Source: Streptomyces sp. Tue 6430
GTDB taxonomy: Bacteria; Actinomycetota; Actinomycetes; Streptomycetales; Streptomycetaceae
DNA: 64,000 bases
Assembly: GCA_021568835.1 (NCBI GenBank)
Contig: JAKGSH010000010.1
Span: forward strand, 2,914,001-2,978,000
Reading direction: 5' to 3'
Numbering within the stretch: the stretch's first letter is position 1; each line of letters opens with the position of its first letter. The notes beneath the pieces are model-generated. The model had not been told where the DNA came from, searched no databases, and was given only the letters and a program-made list of their open reading frames with translations. Shown here piece by piece: positions 62,079 to 64,000 of the stretch. Position numbers and translations under genes: made by a program.

Positions 62079-63314
62079 TTAGGGCCGGTCGTTCCCGCCT
62101 ACTGACCAGATGAGCCCGTCAACCTGTCGGGCGACCTCGCTTCGAACAGAGTCGACCATGTGCTGATACCGCGCCGCCATGGCCGTGGTGGACCAGCCCA
62201 TCAGCCCCATGACGGCCCGCTCCGAGACTCCGAGGATCAGCAGGACGGTAGCGGCGGTGTGTCGGGCGTCGTGCAGCCGGCCGTCTCGGACTTTCGCGTC
62301 ATCAAGCAATTGCTTCCAGTCGTCGTAGTCCGTCCGGGGTGATGTGCCTCGCCCGGTCGGCGTAGCGAAGAGCCATCCTTCGTCCGTCCAGTCGGCGCCG
62401 GCCGCCGCGCGTTCGGCTTGTTGCTTGACCTGATGAGCGCGCAGCAGGTCTACGAGCTGTGAGGGCAGCCCCACGGCTCGCCGTCCGGCGCGAGACTTCG
62501 TATCGGCCGTCTCCGGGTTGGTTCGCTGACGCTGCGGGCAGTACCCGGCCTTCCTGCCACAGGTGTCCCCGCAGCCGTGGGCGTAGCGCGGCCGGCGACG
62601 GCTCCGCCGGACCATCAGGACACCCCGGTCAAGGTCGACGTCCGCCCACTTGAGGCCGAGCGCCTCGCCCTGTCGGAGTCCGAGGGCGAGCGCGACGGCC
62701 CACCGAGCGGAGTTCCGGCGGTCGTCGGCCGCCCGCAGCAGCCGCTGTACCTCTTCCACGGTGTACGGCTCGATCTCCTCTTCGCTGAGGCGAGGTGCCT
62801 TGGCGAGTTGGACGGGGTTTCGGGCGAGGTGACCGCGCCGTACGGCCTCGTTCAGCGCGGTACGGAAGGTGCGGTGAATCTGGTGAATCGTGCCCGCCTT
62901 ACGGCCGTCGGCCACCATGCGCCCGTAGAAGTTCTCGATGTGCTCCGGCTTGAGCTTGTCCAGCCGGTGGGCACCGAGGGCGGGGATCAGGTGCTTTCGG
63001 ACGGCGACGCCATACCCGACCATCGTGTTCTCGTTGACGGCCAGCGGGGCGATGTTCTCGACCCAGTGGGTCAGCCACGTCTTGACCGTCCAGGGGCGGC
63101 CCGCCTTCCGAATGGTCTTCGCGTCGCGCTCCCGCTCCAACTCGCGGACGGCGGCGGTCACCTCGGCGCGGGTCTTCCGCTCGACGTGGCGGCGGTCCGG
63201 CTTGCCGTCGTCGCGGATGCCGACGGTGACGCGGCCGTGCCACTTGCCGTCGCTGCCCTGGTAGATGGAACTGCGGCCGTTGGGCTGTCGGGTGCGCTTC
63301 TCGTCTTCCGCCAC
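62079..63314 (-). CDS. tyrosine site-specific integrase, intact
   Basis: A 411-residue phage-type integrase. N-terminal arm-binding domain (SSIYQGSDGKWHGRVTVGIRDDGKPDRRHVERKTRAEVT, partly quoted), core-binding SAM-like domain (TVKTWLTHWVENIAP), and catalytic domain with Arg in LGLRQGEALGL, His-x-x-Arg in LHDARHTAATVLL and Tyr in AMAARYQHMVDSV. The cysteine-rich insert YAHGCGDTCGRKAGYCPQ is present. GTG 63314 with AAGGAG upstream. Should integrate the element into the 3' side of tRNA-Ser(CGA). Confidence 0.95.
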   Translation of the reverse strand: MAEDEKRTRQPNGRSSIYQGSDGKWHGRVTVGIRDDGKPDRRHVERKTRAEVTAAVRELERERDAKTIRKAGRPWTVKTWLTHWVENIAPLAVNENTMVGYGVAVRKHLIPALGAHRLDKLKPEHIENFYGRMVADGRKAGTIHQIHRTFRTALNEAVRRGHLARNPVQLAKAPRLSEEEIEPYTVEEVQRLLRAADDRRNSARWAVALALGLRQGEALGLKWADVDLDRGVLMVRRSRRRPRYAHGCGDTCGRKAGYCPQRQRTNPETADTKSRAGRRAVGLPSQLVDLLRAHQVKQQAERAAAGADWTDEGWLFATPTGRGTSPRTDYDDWKQLLDDAKVRDGRLHDARHTAATVLLILGVSERAVMGLMGWSTTAMAARYQHMVDSVRSEVARQVDGLIWSVGGNDRP

Positions 63315-63400
63315 AGGCGGACTCCTTGAGAGGTAGAGGCGGGGTGGAAACAGCCGGAGCGCTGCCCATAGCTAGGCAGCGCTCCGGCGAGTGGAACGGG

Positions 63401-63634
63401 TCAGGCCACCTGCTGCTCAGCGCGGCGGCGGGCGAGGTAGGCGGCCGGCGCGTCGGCGGGAACGCGCCGGAGTCCCCCGACCATCAGAGACTCCAGCTCA
63501 CCGGTACGGATGAGCGCGAAGCAGGTGGTCCGACCGATCCGGAGGCAATGGGCGGCCTCTTCGACGGTCAGGAGAATGGGGGCCGGTCCACTGGTCTTAG
63601 CGAGTCGGACGGAGTCCAAGCTGGCGATGCTCAT
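63401..63634 (-). CDS. excisionase / AlpA-like helix-turn-helix protein
   Basis: A 77-residue protein with a MerR-like HTH: PILLTVEEAAHCLRIGRTTC and FALIRTGELESLMVGGLRRV. This is the usual excisionase next to the integrase in pSAM2-type elements, directing excision. ATG 63634 with AGGAGAG six bases upstream. It overlaps the end of the upstream gene by 38 bases. Confidence 0.9.
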   Translation of the reverse strand: MSIASLDSVRLAKTSGPAPILLTVEEAAHCLRIGRTTCFALIRTGELESLMVGGLRRVPADAPAAYLARRRAEQQVA

Positions 63635-64000
63635 GCGGGCTCTCCTGTAGGCCAGTCCTTCGGGGGTCCCTCTGAGGGCCGCTACTTCCGCTACTTCCGC
63701 TACCTCGCAGGTCAGGGGCCTGATCGAGGTAGCGGGAAGGGGTAGCGGTAGCGGATGGGTAGCGTTGGGGTAGCGGCTCGCGGTGGCATTTGCCGCTACC
63801 CCGTTGTTGCTGGTCAGACCGTGTTTTCGGTGCCAGGTAGCGGAGGTAGCGGACTTTCCGGGGGTGGGGGCAGTAGCGCTGCCAGGCGTCGTAGAGATCG
63901 CTGGCGTAATAGCCCTTGAGGACGCCCCCGCCGGTCTTGATGTTGCGGCTGGTGACCGGGTCGCCGTCGACGGTGACGTATTCGCTGAGCATCTTGGACA
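63597..64000 (-). CDS. DUF3631-type protein, C-terminal part (runs off the window)
   Basis: The visible 134 residues start SKMLSEYVTVDGDPVTSRNI and KTGGGVLKGYYASDLYDAWQRYC, the C-terminal hallmark of DUF3631 proteins, which accompany replication/helicase functions in actinomycete integrative elements. After that the tail (QQQRGSGKCH, SGSSGSSGPQRDPR) is low complexity from repeats of GGTAGCGG. The N-terminus lies beyond 64000. The end overlaps the excisionase gene. Confidence 0.75.
   Translation of the reverse strand, partial: SKMLSEYVTVDGDPVTSRNIKTGGGVLKGYYASDLYDAWQRYCPHPRKVRYLRYLAPKTRSDQQQRGSGKCHREPLPQRYPSATATPSRYLDQAPDLRGSGSSGSSGPQRDPRRTGLQESPHEHRQLGLRPTR

Larger units (their letters stand above)
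61181..64000. mobile_element. left end of an AICE-type integrative element at tRNA-Ser(CGA)
   Basis: Order tRNA-Ser, attachment-like sequence, structured spacer, integrase, excisionase, DUF3631 protein matches actinomycete integrative and conjugative elements of the pSAM2 type. Integrase and excisionase look intact. The element continues beyond 64000. Confidence 0.85.

Overview
The window is about 73% GC, with extreme third-position GC, GTG/ATGA-coupled operons, leaderless promoters and BldC-, LsrL- and Vdh-type genes. This is a Streptomyces (or close relative) chromosome core. The order hrpA - bldC - vdh - purM/purF - purLQS - lsrL - purC - purD - dnaX - ffs - tRNA-Ser matches, as I remember it, the bldC/vdh/pur region of the S. 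coelicolor chromosome.

Layout. 0-10 kb: tRNA-Lys, an amino-acid permease, a secreted FG-GAP protein, a DEAD-box RNA helicase with a repeat-rich RGG tail, a lipoprotein, a zincin-like peptidase and a membrane metallophosphoesterase. 9.7-14.5 kb: tRNA-Glu/Asp/Phe, the DEAH helicase hrpA, and a second identical tRNA-Asp followed by a duplicated 3' scar. 14.5-26.8 kb: bldC, valine dehydrogenase, purM, purF, the coupled purS-purQ-purL operon, and the Lsr2 paralogue lsrL. 27-31.4 kb: an unusual tRNA-Gly(UCC), then an ABC exporter plus two-component system lying between two identical tRNA-Gly(GCC) genes. 31.4-40.5 kb: purC, a dimethylformamidase-like protein, a zincin-like membrane pseudoprotease, purD, dnaX and the SRP RNA. 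With purM, purF, purL, purQ and purS, seven IMP-pathway genes sit in this window.

40.5-47.0 kb is an integrated island at tRNA-Ser(GGA), bounded by a 34-bp imperfect direct repeat. It holds a decapitated integrase, fragments of IS701, IS630 and ISL3-type transposases, a truncated GntR regulator, and an intact three-gene cassette: small helical protein, alpha/beta hydrolase with a helical N-terminus, lipoprotein. 47-57 kb returns to core: a helicase-C-domain protein, a CopC-CopD-FixH-like copper protein, and an iron-box divergon (acylase - acetyltransferase - cupin - SDR versus a siderophore-interacting reductase). 57.5-61 kb: small conserved actinobacterial genes, upp and tadA. 61.1-64 kb is the integrase end of a second, apparently intact element (AICE type: int, xis, DUF3631 protein) at tRNA-Ser(CGA), running off the window.

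A cross-cutting observation: thirteen genes or gene segments are broken by what looks like one missing base, always within or beside a G/C run (purL, ABC permease, histidine kinase, dnaX three times, hydrolase, copper protein, SDR, acylase twice, SIP, LytR_C protein). In every case adding the missing base or bases restores a full-length frame. This points to homopolymer errors in the assembly more than to real pseudogenes. Coordinates for these genes are given across the frameshift.
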